A stretch of DNA of 64,000 nucleotides from Arthrobacter sp. Soil763 (GCF_001428365.1 NZ_LMSH01000004.1:148296-212295); one strand, 5' to 3'. Shown: positions 35,417 through 44,026, counted from the stretch's first letter. Notes: a model not told the origin generated them from the letters alone. Made by a program: numbers and translations.

Positions 35417-35422
35417 GCCGCC

Positions 35423-36241
35423 TCAGAGCTTGGCGATAATCTCCGCGAGCAGCTTCGAAATCCGCGGTCCCGCGGCCTGTCCGGCCTCGAGGACCTCTTC
35501 ATGGCTCAGCGGCACCGGGCTGATGCCGGCGGCAAGGTTGGTCACGAGCGAAATGCCGAAGACCTCCATGCCCGCATGCCGGCCGGCGATGGCCTCCAGT
35601 GCGGTGGACATGCCCACCAGGGACGCGCCGATCCGCTTGGCGTACTGGACCTCGGCCGGGGTCTCGTAGTGCGGGCCGGTGAACTGGGCGTACACGCCCT
35701 CGTCCAGGCTCGGGTCCACCTCGCGGGCCAGGCCGCGGATCCGGGAGGAGTACAGGTCGGTGAGGTCCACGAAGGTGGCGCCTTCGAGCGGGGAGGCGGC
35801 GGTGAGGTTGATGTGGTCGCTGATCAGCACCGGGGTGCCGGGCGCCCAGGCCTCGTTCAGCCCGCCGCAGCCGTTGGTCAGGACCAGGGTTTTGCAGCTG
35901 GCGGCGGCCGCGGTGCGGACCCCGTGCACGACCGCGCGGACGCCCTTGCCCTCGTAGTAGTGCGTGCGCGCGCCCAGGACCAGGGCGCGCTTGCCCTCGC
36001 GGGTGAGGACCGAGCGGATGGTGCCGACGTGGCCCACCACGGAGGGGGAGGAGAAGCCCGGGACCTCGTCCGCGGAGAGGGTGGCGGTGGTTTCGCCGAT
36101 CAGTTCAGCGGCGTCACCCCAGCCGGACCCGAGCACCAGCGCGACGTCGTGGCTGTCGACGCCGGTCTCTTCGGCAATGTAGTCGGCGGCGGCGCGGGCG
36201 GCGTCGAAGGGGTCCGTGTTCAGGAATTCTGTATTACTCAC
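35423..36241 (-). CDS. Purine-nucleoside phosphorylase
   Basis: A 272-residue trimeric-type PNP that splits purine (deoxy)ribonucleosides with phosphate. Motifs are VLGSGWGDAAE (phosphate site), GARTHYYEGKG, TNGCGGLNEAWAPG, FTGPHYETPAEVQ and GMSTALEAI. The GTG at 36241 starts SNTEFLNTDPFDAA; the Shine-Dalgarno is weak. It lies in a neighbourhood with the mutase and, further downstream on the same strand, deoC. Divergent from the LpdA-like gene across about 77 bases. Confidence 0.95.
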   Translation of the reverse strand: MSNTEFLNTDPFDAARAAADYIAEETGVDSHDVALVLGSGWGDAAELIGETTATLSADEVPGFSSPSVVGHVGTIRSVLTREGKRALVLGARTHYYEGKGVRAVVHGVRTAAAASCKTLVLTNGCGGLNEAWAPGTPVLISDHINLTAASPLEGATFVDLTDLYSSRIRGLAREVDPSLDEGVYAQFTGPHYETPAEVQYAKRIGASLVGMSTALEAIAGRHAGMEVFGISLVTNLAAGISPVPLSHEEVLEAGQAAGPRISKLLAEIIAKL

Positions 36242-36318
36242 TGGTACAAGCTACCCTGCCGGTCCCGCCCAGCCCAGCATGCTTTATTGGTGGCGCCGGT
36301 CCGGATGATGGACAATGG

Positions 36319-37740
36319 ATGATTGTGACTACGCATCCCGATTTCAGTGCACCCCGGATCGCAATTCTCGGAGGAGGGCCCGGTGGCTACGAAGCCGCCA
36401 TGGTTGCCGCCTCGCTGGGGGCGCAGGTCACCATTATTGAGCGCGCGGGTCTCGGCGGCTCCGCGGTGCTGACCGACGTCGTGCCGTCCAAGACCCTGAT
36501 CGCGACGGCGGACCTGATGACCCGCGTGGGCGAAGCCGGCGAGCTGGGCGTCAAGTTCGACCTCGACGGCGGCGACTGCACCCCGACGATGCGCGCGGAC
36601 CTCAAGCACATCAACGACCGCCTGCTTGGCCTGGCCCGGCAGCAGTCCTCCGACATCCAGAAGGGCCTCGAAGGCCAGGGCGTCCGCATCCTGCTCGGCT
36701 CCGGCAGGATGCTGGACAACCACACCATCGAGGTCCTCACCGCCGAGGGCACCGAGACCATCGAGGCCGACGCCATCCTGCTGGCGGTCGGCGCCCACCC
36801 GCGCGAGCTGCCCACGGCCCGCCCGGACGGCGAACGCATCCTGAACTGGGCGCAGATCTACAACCTGGACGAGCTCCCCGAGGAATTGATCGTGGTGGGT
36901 TCCGGTGTCACCGGCGCCGAATTCGCCTCCGCGTACAACGGACTGGGCTCCAAGGTCACCCTGATTTCCTCCCGCGACCGGGTGCTGCCCGGCTCGGACA
37001 CGGACGCCGCCGAGGTGCTGGAGGGCGTCTTCGAACGCCGCGGCGTCACGGTGCTCTCCCGCGCCCGCGCCGAGACCGTCGAACGCACGGACGACGGCGT
37101 CGTGGTCACCCTCGGCGACGGCTCCAAGGTCACCGGCAGCCACTGCCTCGTGGCCGTGGGCTCCATCCCCAACACCGCCGGCATCGGGCTCGAGGAGGCC
37201 GGCGTTGCACTGACCGAGAGCGGCCACATCAAGGTCGACGGCGTCTCGCGCACCACCGCGCCGAACATCTACGCCGCGGGCGACTGCACCGGCGTGCTGG
37301 CCCTCGCCTCGGTCGCGGCCATGCAGGGACGCATTGCCATTGCGCACTTCCTGGGCGACAGCGTCACCCCGCTCAAGCTGCACCAGGTGGCCTCGAATAT
37401 CTTCACCTCCCCGGAAATCGCCAACGTCGGTGTCTCGGAGGCCGAGATCGACTCCGGCAAGTACCAGGGCGACGTCGTGAAGCTCTCGCTGCGCAGCAAC
37501 GCCCGCGCCAAGATGCGCAACCACAAGGACGGCTTCATCAAGATTTTCGCGCGCAAGGGCTCCGGCACCGTGATCGGCGGGGTCGTCGTCGGCCCCAACG
37601 CCTCCGAGCTGATTTTCGCCATCTCCCTCGCCGTGACGCAGAAACTGCACGTCGACGACGTCGCCAGCACCTTCACCGTGTACCCGTCGCTTAGCGGCTC
37701 CATCTCCGAAGCGGCACGGCGGCTGCACGTCCACATGTAG
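36319..37740 (+). CDS. lpdA: LpdA-like flavoprotein (NAD(P)H-quinone dehydrogenase type) lacking redox cysteines
   Basis: A 473-residue flavoprotein of the disulfide reductase family. FAD is bound by AILGGGPGGYEAAMVAASLG and NAD(P) by IVVGSGVTGAEFASAYNGLG, with IYAAGDCTGVLALASVA later and a dimerisation domain at the end. At the redox site, where classical members have CxxxxC, this protein reads GGSAVLTDVVPSK, with A49 and V54. The C-terminal His-Glu pair is also changed (YPSLSGSISEAARRL). It therefore cannot use a dithiol cycle. This agrees with the Mycobacterium LpdA (Rv3303c) type, which reduces quinones. ATG at 36319, with a GTG two codons later as alternative. Confidence 0.88.
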   Translation: MIVTTHPDFSAPRIAILGGGPGGYEAAMVAASLGAQVTIIERAGLGGSAVLTDVVPSKTLIATADLMTRVGEAGELGVKFDLDGGDCTPTMRADLKHINDRLLGLARQQSSDIQKGLEGQGVRILLGSGRMLDNHTIEVLTAEGTETIEADAILLAVGAHPRELPTARPDGERILNWAQIYNLDELPEELIVVGSGVTGAEFASAYNGLGSKVTLISSRDRVLPGSDTDAAEVLEGVFERRGVTVLSRARAETVERTDDGVVVTLGDGSKVTGSHCLVAVGSIPNTAGIGLEEAGVALTESGHIKVDGVSRTTAPNIYAAGDCTGVLALASVAAMQGRIAIAHFLGDSVTPLKLHQVASNIFTSPEIANVGVSEAEIDSGKYQGDVVKLSLRSNARAKMRNHKDGFIKIFARKGSGTVIGGVVVGPNASELIFAISLAVTQKLHVDDVASTFTVYPSLSGSISEAARRLHVHM

Positions 37741-37761
37741 CCAATAACGGAGGCAGTAGCC

Positions 37762-38487
37762 ATGCAGAGTCCCCGATTCCTGGTCGAGGCCGTTGAAAAC
37801 GATCCCGTGCTGCCCTCGGGGTCGGAGGAACGCTTTGCCGGCTTCGGCGTGATGGGCGTTCCGTTCAGCTCCGGTTATGTTCTGGCCCTGCGGCACTTCG
37901 CTGCCTCCTCCGTCGGCCCCGGCTACACCTCGGTCTGGATCCGGGACCCCGGCGGCGTCTGGACGATGCACAGCACCGTTGCCCCCGCATCGTCCTGCCC
38001 GCGCTACTTCGGCAGCGCCCTCGGGTCCGCCTCCACCGTCGGAATATCCATCCGCTGGCAGGACGGTTACTCCTTCAGCGTGGAAGTCGGGGACGGGTTG
38101 GACCTGGCCTGGGACGTGACGCTGGCCGCCACGCCGGTCACCCGGCTCATGTCGGCGGTGGCCGGATCGGTCCCGGAGCGGCTGTGGCGCAAGCGGATAT
38201 TCCTGCGCGTTATGGGGGCGGTCGCCGGGCCTGTACTGGGTGCCGGGCACATCGGTCTGACAGGCAGGGTGCCCAACGGCCAGAGCTTCGGTGCCCGCCC
38301 GCGGCAGATGTGGTTTGTCCGCGGGAGCAAAGCACACTTGCGGGGGCACAGCCTGGGACAGGCCGCGGCGCTGCCGGCCCAGGACAGGCTGGGCGACTTC
38401 TGGATTCCGCAGCGCGGGATCTTCATGATCGGCTCGTCGGTGTTCGAGCCCTTTGACCCGGCCACGCACCTCGGCGCGGAACACTGA
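37762..38487 (+). CDS. Actinobacterial hypothetical protein
   Basis: 241 residues, no signal peptide and no clear membrane helix. It has a beta-rich look with many Trp/Gly residues (YTSVWIRDPGGVWTMHS, GYSFSVEVGDGLDLAWDVTL, RPRQMWFVRGS). I recognise no catalytic motif. The pattern resembles proteins sometimes described as DUF2804- or lipocalin-like, but I cannot assign it. GGAGG precedes the ATG at good spacing. It starts 21 bases after the LpdA-like gene and is probably co-transcribed with it. Confidence 0.75.
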   Translation: MQSPRFLVEAVENDPVLPSGSEERFAGFGVMGVPFSSGYVLALRHFAASSVGPGYTSVWIRDPGGVWTMHSTVAPASSCPRYFGSALGSASTVGISIRWQDGYSFSVEVGDGLDLAWDVTLAATPVTRLMSAVAGSVPERLWRKRIFLRVMGAVAGPVLGAGHIGLTGRVPNGQSFGARPRQMWFVRGSKAHLRGHSLGQAAALPAQDRLGDFWIPQRGIFMIGSSVFEPFDPATHLGAEH

Positions 38488-38539
38488 ACAACCCAAGGTG
38501 CTGAACGCCGCAGGAAATTAGACTCCGCGGGGCGCGCGC

Positions 38540-38583
38540 GGATGCAGGGAAGCGGGAGCAGCTGCCGCCGGTTCCCTGCATCC
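38540..38583. terminator. Hairpin between convergent genes
   Basis: Perfect 12-bp arms GGATGCAGGGAA / TTCCCTGCATCC around a 20-base loop that contains a further GCGG/CCGC pair. It lies between the hypothetical gene (plus) and the aldehyde dehydrogenase (minus) and can serve both. Confidence 0.75.
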
Positions 38584-38604
38584 TCCCGTGAAAACGGCCG
38601 ACGT

Positions 38605-40062
38605 TTAGAACGGGTACGGCGCGATGTCCGGGCGCATGGTGAGCCACTGGATTTCGGTGAACGACTCCATGTTGGCGTGGTGGCCGCCGATCCGGGAGCC
38701 GTTGCCCGAGTTCTTCACCCCGCCGAAGGGCGAGTTCGCCTCGTCCGAGACGGTCTGTTCGTTGATGTGGACCTTCCCGGAGTCCAGCCGGTCCGCGATG
38801 GACATGGCCATGCCGACGTCGCCCAGGATGCCGATCGAGAGGCCGTACTCGTTGTCGTTCGCCAGCGCCACTGCTTCATCGAGGGTGGAGAACTTCATCA
38901 CCGGCGCCACGGGGCCGAAGATTTCATCCTTCCAGGCCGGGCTGTCCTCGGCCAGGTCCACCAGCACCGTGGGCTGGTAGAAGCGGCCGTCGTGGGTGCC
39001 GCCGGCGGCCAGCCGGGCACCGGCCTGCACCGCGTCCTGGACGATCCCGTCCACCCGGTGCAGCTGACGCTCATCGATGACCGGGCCGAGCGCCACGGTC
39101 CCGCTCTTCGGATCGCCCACCGGCAGGTGGCCGGCCTTCTCGGCCAGGGCGGCGACGTAGTCATCGTAAATGTCCTCGTGCACGATGTGCCGGCCAGCCG
39201 CCATGCAGATCTGACCCTGGTGCATGAATGAGCCGAACGCTGCCGCGGAGGCCGCCTTGGCCAGATCGGCGCCGGGGAGGACGATCAGGGCGTTGTTGCC
39301 GCCGAGCTCCAGGTGGGCGCGTTTGAGCAGCCGGCCGGCGGTTTCGCCGATCTTCCGGCCGGCCGCCGTCGAACCCGTGAACGCGATCACCCGGACCTCG
39401 GGGGCCTCGACGACGGCGGCGCCGATGTCCGCGCCGCCCGGCAGCAGGGACAGCAGGCCCGCCGGGAGGCCGGCCTCCTCGAAGATCCGCATCACCGTGA
39501 CCCCGCCGCAGACGGCGGTGCGCGGGTCCGGCTTGAGCAGCACGGCGTTGCCCAGGGCCAGGGCAGGGGCGACGGCACGGATCGAGAGGATCAGCGGGAA
39601 GTTGAACGGCGCGATCACGGAGACGACGCCCACCGGCCGGCGGCGGGCGAAGGACCAGCGGTTCTCATTCGAGGTGAGCACGTCGCCGGCCGGGAGCGAG
39701 GGGAGCGCGGAGGCGTCGTAGCACTCGTTGGCGGCGATGTGCGTTTCCAGCCCGGCCTTGGGCGGGATGCCGCCGGATTCGCGGACGATCCAGTCCTGGA
39801 TTTCGGCGGCGTGCTCCTCCCACAACTGCCCGGCGCGGCGCAGCACCGCGGCGCGGTCCTCAGGATTGCGGGCGGCCCACTCCTTTTGCGCCGCGGCGGC
39901 CGTGGTGGCGGCCTCGCGGACGTCGTCGACGGAGGCGACGCCGTAGCTGCCGAGCCGCTCGCCGGTGGCCGGTTCGATGCTGTCGCCGCTCCCGCCGCCG
40001 CCGGGGCGCCAGCCGTTGAGGTAGATCTTGCCCTCCCAGAGGGCGGAGTCGAGCAGGGACAT
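38605..40062 (-). CDS. Aldehyde dehydrogenase (benzaldehyde dehydrogenase-like)
   Basis: A 485-residue NAD(P)-dependent aldehyde dehydrogenase. Motifs are VIAPFNFPLILSIRAVAPALALGN, FTGSTAAGRKIGE (cofactor loop), the general base glutamate in HLELGGNN, the catalytic cysteine in GSFMHQGQICMAAGR, and DEIFGPVAPVMKF. The overall sequence is closest to the XylC/salicylaldehyde branch that oxidises aromatic aldehydes, but substrate assignment is inference. The ATG at 40062 follows AAAGGACAGGAC. No aromatic pathway genes are adjacent, though an MHS transporter lies 4 kb away. Confidence 0.9.
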   Translation of the reverse strand: MSLLDSALWEGKIYLNGWRPGGGGSGDSIEPATGERLGSYGVASVDDVREAATTAAAAQKEWAARNPEDRAAVLRRAGQLWEEHAAEIQDWIVRESGGIPPKAGLETHIAANECYDASALPSLPAGDVLTSNENRWSFARRRPVGVVSVIAPFNFPLILSIRAVAPALALGNAVLLKPDPRTAVCGGVTVMRIFEEAGLPAGLLSLLPGGADIGAAVVEAPEVRVIAFTGSTAAGRKIGETAGRLLKRAHLELGGNNALIVLPGADLAKAASAAAFGSFMHQGQICMAAGRHIVHEDIYDDYVAALAEKAGHLPVGDPKSGTVALGPVIDERQLHRVDGIVQDAVQAGARLAAGGTHDGRFYQPTVLVDLAEDSPAWKDEIFGPVAPVMKFSTLDEAVALANDNEYGLSIGILGDVGMAMSIADRLDSGKVHINEQTVSDEANSPFGGVKNSGNGSRIGGHHANMESFTEIQWLTMRPDIAPYPF

Positions 40063-40148
40063 GTCCTGTCCTTTCATCGTGGATCTCGCTTGAGCGAAGC
40101 CTACCCAAGCGGGGCCGGCGTGGCACTAGGGCGATACCGGGCCTGCAT

Positions 40149-40160
40149 GGGGGGGGGGGG
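40149..40160 (+). repeat. Homopolymer of 12 G residues
   Basis: Twelve consecutive G bases lie 62 bases upstream of the flavodoxin-like gene and 87 bases before the aldehyde dehydrogenase start. Such a tract is prone to length change, either in the cell or in sequencing. Confidence 0.9.
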
Positions 40161-40221
40161 CAGTGATCGATCCGGGCCTATGGCCCTAGCCCGCCGCCGT
40201 CGGACGGGTACACAGTGGACC

Positions 40222-40761
40222 ATGGCCAGCATCTACCTTCCCTTTGGCACGGTCGAGGGTCAGACCGCCCGGATCGCCGAGTACATCGCCTACGTCATCC
40301 GCGAGCACGGCCACGAGGCCCGCACCGCCGACCTGCAGACCGCCGGGGACGTACTGCCCGGCGACTGCGACGGCGTCATCGTCGGCGCCTCCGTGCACAT
40401 GGGCCGGCATGAGGGGTCTGTGACGGACTTCGTCCGCGCGAACAGGGCGGCGCTGGAACGGCTGCCCTCGGCGCTCTTCTCGGTGAGCCTTGCTGCCCAC
40501 GGGGATGAGGGGAGCGCGGAAGACTATGTGGAGAAGTTCGAAGCGGAAACCGGCTGGCGTCCGGCCCACGTGGGCCTTTTCGCCGGCGCGCTGCTGTACA
40601 CCCGGTACGGGTTCCTCAAACGCCACATGATGAAGCGGATCACCAGCAGCAAAGGCTCCCCGGACACCGACCTGTCCCGCGACTACGTCTACACCGAGTG
40701 GGACGGCGTCCGGCGCTTCACCGAGGATTTCCTGGCCGGGCTGCCCGCGGCGGACGCTTAG
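40222..40761 (+). CDS. Flavodoxin-domain protein (HemG-like)
   Basis: 179 residues with a flavodoxin fold: LPFGTVEGQTARIAEYIAYVIREHGHEARTADL binds FMN phosphate, and GDCDGVIVGASVHMGRHEGSVTDFVRAN continues the fold. The middle and end (FSVSLAAH, VGLFAGALLYTRYGFLKRHMMKRI) resemble menaquinone-dependent protoporphyrinogen dehydrogenase HemG. Whether it acts in haem synthesis is unknown. The ATG at 40222 has only a weak Shine-Dalgarno. A longer upstream open frame is antisense to the aldehyde dehydrogenase gene and is rejected. It overlaps the next, convergent gene by four bases. Confidence 0.82.
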   Translation: MASIYLPFGTVEGQTARIAEYIAYVIREHGHEARTADLQTAGDVLPGDCDGVIVGASVHMGRHEGSVTDFVRANRAALERLPSALFSVSLAAHGDEGSAEDYVEKFEAETGWRPAHVGLFAGALLYTRYGFLKRHMMKRITSSKGSPDTDLSRDYVYTEWDGVRRFTEDFLAGLPAADA

Positions 40762-41396
40762 GCCGTGGAGGCCCGCACGTTGTCCGGGGTCGACCTTCCG
40801 CGCGCCATCCGGGCGGCCAACAGGTAGACGACGCCGGTGACCAGCGGGACAGCACTCGCCGCGGCCAGCGAAGACGCCGGGCCGGACCTCCCGACGACCG
40901 TGAGCAGGAGTGGCAGGACGCCAATGGCCAGCAGCAGCCGGCCGGCCGGGCCGGTCCGTTTCAGGCCGAGGACCGCCGCCGGGAAGGCCAGGGCGACGAC
41001 ACCGACGGCGAGGACCGGCCCGTTGGCGTCCTGCAGGCCACGCGCCGTCGCCGGATCCAGGGCAAACCACACGCCCACCGCGATCAGGGCAGCCGTCAGC
41101 GCCATCAGCAGGGGAGCGGTGGCGGCGGGCCAGAGCCAGGCGAGCACCGCCAGGACCAGCATGGGGACCGCCCAGGCGAGGACCATCAGCAGCCCGGCAG
41201 ACCCTCCGGGTGCTTCCATGGCGTAGCCGCCGATGAAGGCGCCGGCGAAGACCGTGAAGACCGTCATGAGCACCGCACCCGTCCGCGTCAGCACCGTCGC
41301 ACGTCGCTGCGGATCCTTCTGCCGGGCCAGGACCGTCCCCAGCGCGACGGCGGCCACGACGACGGCGGCGATGGCCAGGATGATCGGGACGGACAT
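40758..41396 (-). CDS. Polytopic membrane protein, unknown function
   Basis: 212 residues with about seven hydrophobic segments (starting VPIILAIAAVVVAAVALGTVLA, then VLMTVFTVFAGAFIGGYAM and LLMVLAWAVPMLVLAVLAWLW) and short basic loops. I recognise no family. The ATG at 41396 follows AGGAGG at ideal spacing. Convergent with the flavodoxin-like gene. Confidence 0.75.
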   Translation of the reverse strand: MSVPIILAIAAVVVAAVALGTVLARQKDPQRRATVLTRTGAVLMTVFTVFAGAFIGGYAMEAPGGSAGLLMVLAWAVPMLVLAVLAWLWPAATAPLLMALTAALIAVGVWFALDPATARGLQDANGPVLAVGVVALAFPAAVLGLKRTGPAGRLLLAIGVLPLLLTVVGRSGPASSLAAASAVPLVTGVVYLLAARMARGRSTPDNVRASTA

Positions 41397-41549
41397 GGGT
41401 GCCTCCTGGGGCGAGTGGTAGCCTGCGCTCATTTAATCCCGTCCGGCCGCCGGGGCCAAGGGGACAAAGCCCCGCCGGCCTGGAGGAGGGGGCGACCAGG
41501 GATAAAGTCCTCTACCTGCGGCGGTCAGGCATTTGGCATAGTGTCCGGC

Positions 41550-41936
41550 ATGGGGAAGAAGTCCCGTAAGAATCACGGATCGTCTGCCGGCCTTGTCCTC
41601 GCGCTGGTCGCCATTTCGCTGGTGATCGCGTTGTGGCAATGGATTGTGCTCGGGATCGTCCTTTGGGCGCTCTTCCGGGTCCTGTGGAAGATTCACCTAC
41701 GCAAGGACGCCGGCGGACTGCCGCAGCAGACTATATTGCGGCCCGCGCAGTCGGCGCCGTGCCGGACCGCGCCGGTGCCCGGCCGTGCCCTGGCCCCCGC
41801 GGCCGGCAATCCTCATCCCAAGCCCGCGCGTGAACTGCCCGCGCCGGACTACCTGCCGCGCTGGACCACGAACCGCCGGTTCTACGCTGACCGGGAGCAC
41901 CACGACTGGCAGAAGCAGTTCGACAGCATGGTGTAG
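41550..41936 (+). CDS. Small membrane-anchored hypothetical protein
   Basis: 128 residues. A basic start (MGKKSRKNHGSS) is followed by one or two hydrophobic helices (AGLVLALVAISLVIALWQWIVLGIVLWALFRVLW), then a proline-rich cytoplasmic-type tail ending WTTNRRFYADREHHDWQKQFDSMV. The function is unknown. ATG at 41550, with an in-frame GTG three codons upstream as alternative. Much longer upstream open frames run through other genes and are ignored. Confidence 0.65.
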   Translation: MGKKSRKNHGSSAGLVLALVAISLVIALWQWIVLGIVLWALFRVLWKIHLRKDAGGLPQQTILRPAQSAPCRTAPVPGRALAPAAGNPHPKPARELPAPDYLPRWTTNRRFYADREHHDWQKQFDSMV

Positions 41937-42032
41937 CGGAGGCCTGGCCGCGGCACCCCGGAAGTGCAGCTCGGCGAGGCACTTGATAATTTCGTCGCGG
42001 CAGCGTTCGGCTCTCGTACTCTTACGTCCGGC

Positions 42033-42728
42033 CTACTTCGCGGCCTCGGTGAGCAGCTGGCGGAATTGTTCTTCGGTGTCCAGAGTGAGTTTCTTGCCGT
42101 CGAGGAAGAAGGTGGGTGTCCCGGTCACGCCCAGGGCCGTGCCGTCGGCAACGTCCTGGCGGATCCGCTCTTTCGTCTTTTCGTCCTTCACCGCGGCGTC
42201 GTAGACCTTAAGGTCCAGACCGAGCTCCTGCGCGAAGGTCCTGAACAGGGCGCCTTGGGATTCCTGCTTGTTGCCCCACTGGTGCTGGGTTTCGAATAGC
42301 TTCGCGGCCATCTCTTTGTACTTGCCCTGCGCCGCGGCGGCCTCGACAGCAAGGGCCGCGGTTCCGGAGTTCCGGTGGCCGGGGAGCGGGAAGTAGCGGT
42401 GGATGAACGTGATCCGGTCCCCGTACTCCCGTTTGAGGTCCTGCAGGAGCGGCTCCGCGGCCAGACAGGATTCGCACTCGAAATCCAGGAACTCAACCAG
42501 CTGCGCCTTCTCAAGGGCAGGGGTGGTCACCCGATGGCTGTCCTCGCGGACGAGCTGTGCCTCTGCGGCAGCACGCGGTGGAGCGTCTTCGGGGTTGCCT
42601 GTGGTGGTGAACACCGCGTACCAAAGGAGGCCGCCCGCGACGACGGCTCCCAGCAGGATCCAGATCAGCAGGCGAACCGTCCTCGCCGGGTCCCTGGGAG
42701 AGGGTGGTCTGTGCAGTGTCTGGGTCAT
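42033..42728 (-). CDS. DsbA family thioredoxin-like protein, membrane-anchored
   Basis: 231 residues. A membrane helix at about 18-41 (VRLLIWILLGAVVAGGLLWYAVF) anchors an extracytoplasmic thioredoxin-fold domain. The active site is CESC (C85, C88) in FLDFECESCLAAEPLL. A cis-proline loop GVTGTPTFFLDGKKL and FIHRYFPLPGHRNS are further DsbA/Com1 features. It probably forms or isomerises disulfides in exported proteins. The ATG at 42728 has a weak Shine-Dalgarno. It follows a CmtR-like regulator and a CDF transporter on the same strand, 43 bases after the latter. Confidence 0.87.
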   Translation of the reverse strand: MTQTLHRPPSPRDPARTVRLLIWILLGAVVAGGLLWYAVFTTTGNPEDAPPRAAAEAQLVREDSHRVTTPALEKAQLVEFLDFECESCLAAEPLLQDLKREYGDRITFIHRYFPLPGHRNSGTAALAVEAAAAQGKYKEMAAKLFETQHQWGNKQESQGALFRTFAQELGLDLKVYDAAVKDEKTKERIRQDVADGTALGVTGTPTFFLDGKKLTLDTEEQFRQLLTEAAK

Positions 42729-42771
42729 GGGTGGCGGCGCTGTTCTCCTCGTGGCGGGCGGGGTCTGCGGT

Positions 42772-43551
42772 TCAGCCGCGCCGGGGCGGCATGGACAAGG
42801 TGACAGCTTTTGGCTCGGGACCGGACTGGCAGCCCTCGCAGCAGGCGGCAGCCTCGCCGACGACGGCAGCATCGCCGTCGCCGTCGCCGTCGACGGCGTT
42901 GGCGTTGGCGTCGCCATGCTGGGGGACGGTGCAGCACACATCGCCTCGCCAGGCGTTGACGCCCTCCCGGACCGCAATCCCGGCGATGACCAGCGCCGCG
43001 CCGGCGTCGGCCCACCACCAGCCCAGCGTGCTGTTCAGCAGCAGGCCGACCAGCAGCACGGCTGAGAGATAGGTGCACAGCAGCGTCTGCTTGGAGTCTG
43101 CCACCGCGGTCCTGGAGCCAAGTTCCCGGCCGGCCCGGCGCTGGAGCCAGGACAGGACGGGCATGACGGCCAGGCTCAGGGCCGCAATGACGATGCCCGG
43201 GGGCGAATGCTGCGCCTCGCCGCCTCCGGCCAGCGACCTGACCGAGTCCACCGAGACGAACAGTGCCAGAGCGAAGAAGGATAACGCGATGATGCGCAAG
43301 GTCAGATGCTCGCGACGCTCCGGATCTTTCGCGGAAAACTGCCAGGACAGGGCAACCGCGGAGGCGACCTCGATCACCGAATCGAGCCCGAAGCCGATCA
43401 GCGCGGCGGAGTCCGCGAGCTTGCCGGCCCAGAGCGCTACGGCGGCCTCAATGACGTTGTAGGTGATCGTTGCGGCCGCGAACATCCGGATCCGCCGGCG
43501 AAGAATTGCCTGGCGCGCGGCGGTGGGCGTGGGCGTCAGCGCAGTGGTCAT
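42772..43551 (-). CDS. Cation diffusion facilitator family transporter
   Basis: 259 residues with about six membrane helices. The family core is TYNVIEAAVALWAGKLADSAALIGFGLDSVIEVASAVALSWQF, with the metal-site aspartates in the second and fifth helices (GFGLDS; VADSKQTLLC). The C-terminus is Cys/Asp-containing and short. Members export divalent metals such as Zn, Cd or Co. The start ATG at 43551 overlaps the stop of the upstream regulator (ATGA), showing translational coupling and pointing to metal-dependent control. Confidence 0.9.
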   Translation of the reverse strand: MTTALTPTPTAARQAILRRRIRMFAAATITYNVIEAAVALWAGKLADSAALIGFGLDSVIEVASAVALSWQFSAKDPERREHLTLRIIALSFFALALFVSVDSVRSLAGGGEAQHSPPGIVIAALSLAVMPVLSWLQRRAGRELGSRTAVADSKQTLLCTYLSAVLLVGLLLNSTLGWWWADAGAALVIAGIAVREGVNAWRGDVCCTVPQHGDANANAVDGDGDGDAAVVGEAAACCEGCQSGPEPKAVTLSMPPRRG

Positions 43552-43874
43552 GCCAGGCACGTCCCGTCCGGGGCGCAACAGGCCGGGTCAACGGCCAGCA
43601 CGACGCCGAGCAGGTCGCTGATTGCGTGGCCCAGCCTGGCGTCGGCGAGCTCATACCGGGTCCGTCGTCCGTCCGGGACGCCCACCACGAGGCCGCAGCC
43701 CCGCAGGCAGGTCAGATGGTTGGACATGCTCTGCCGCGAGACCCCCAAAGTATCAGCCAGCTCCGCGGGATACGCCGCGGCCTCCGCCAAAGCGAGCAGA
43801 ATCCTGGCCCTCGTCGAATCCGAGACCGCATAGCCGAACCGCGCCAGCACCGGGGCATGTGTCAGGGTTTCCAC
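43548..43874 (-). CDS. ArsR-SmtB family metal sensor, CmtR-like
   Basis: 108 residues with a winged helix-turn-helix (YPAELADTLGVSRQSMSNHLTCLRGCGLVVGVPDGRRTRYEL). Cysteines C56 and C60 in the recognition helix and a C-terminal cluster (C99, C100, C106) match the C57/C61/C102 ligand set of Mycobacterium CmtR, which senses Cd(II) and Pb(II). It overlaps the CDF transporter gene, so it very likely represses its own operon until metal binds. Confidence 0.9.
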   Translation of the reverse strand: METLTHAPVLARFGYAVSDSTRARILLALAEAAAYPAELADTLGVSRQSMSNHLTCLRGCGLVVGVPDGRRTRYELADARLGHAISDLLGVVLAVDPACCAPDGTCLA

Positions 43875-44026
43875 CGGTTCAAAGTACAGCCGGGACTGTA
43901 TCCACGCAACTCTGTATTGAACTGTGGCGCGGCGCCGTGGCGCGGGGCCGCCGGGCGGCGTGGGCCGGCGTCGGGAAGTCGGGCCGGCGCCCTCAGGGGG
44001 TGACCATCAGGTGGGACGACACGAAA

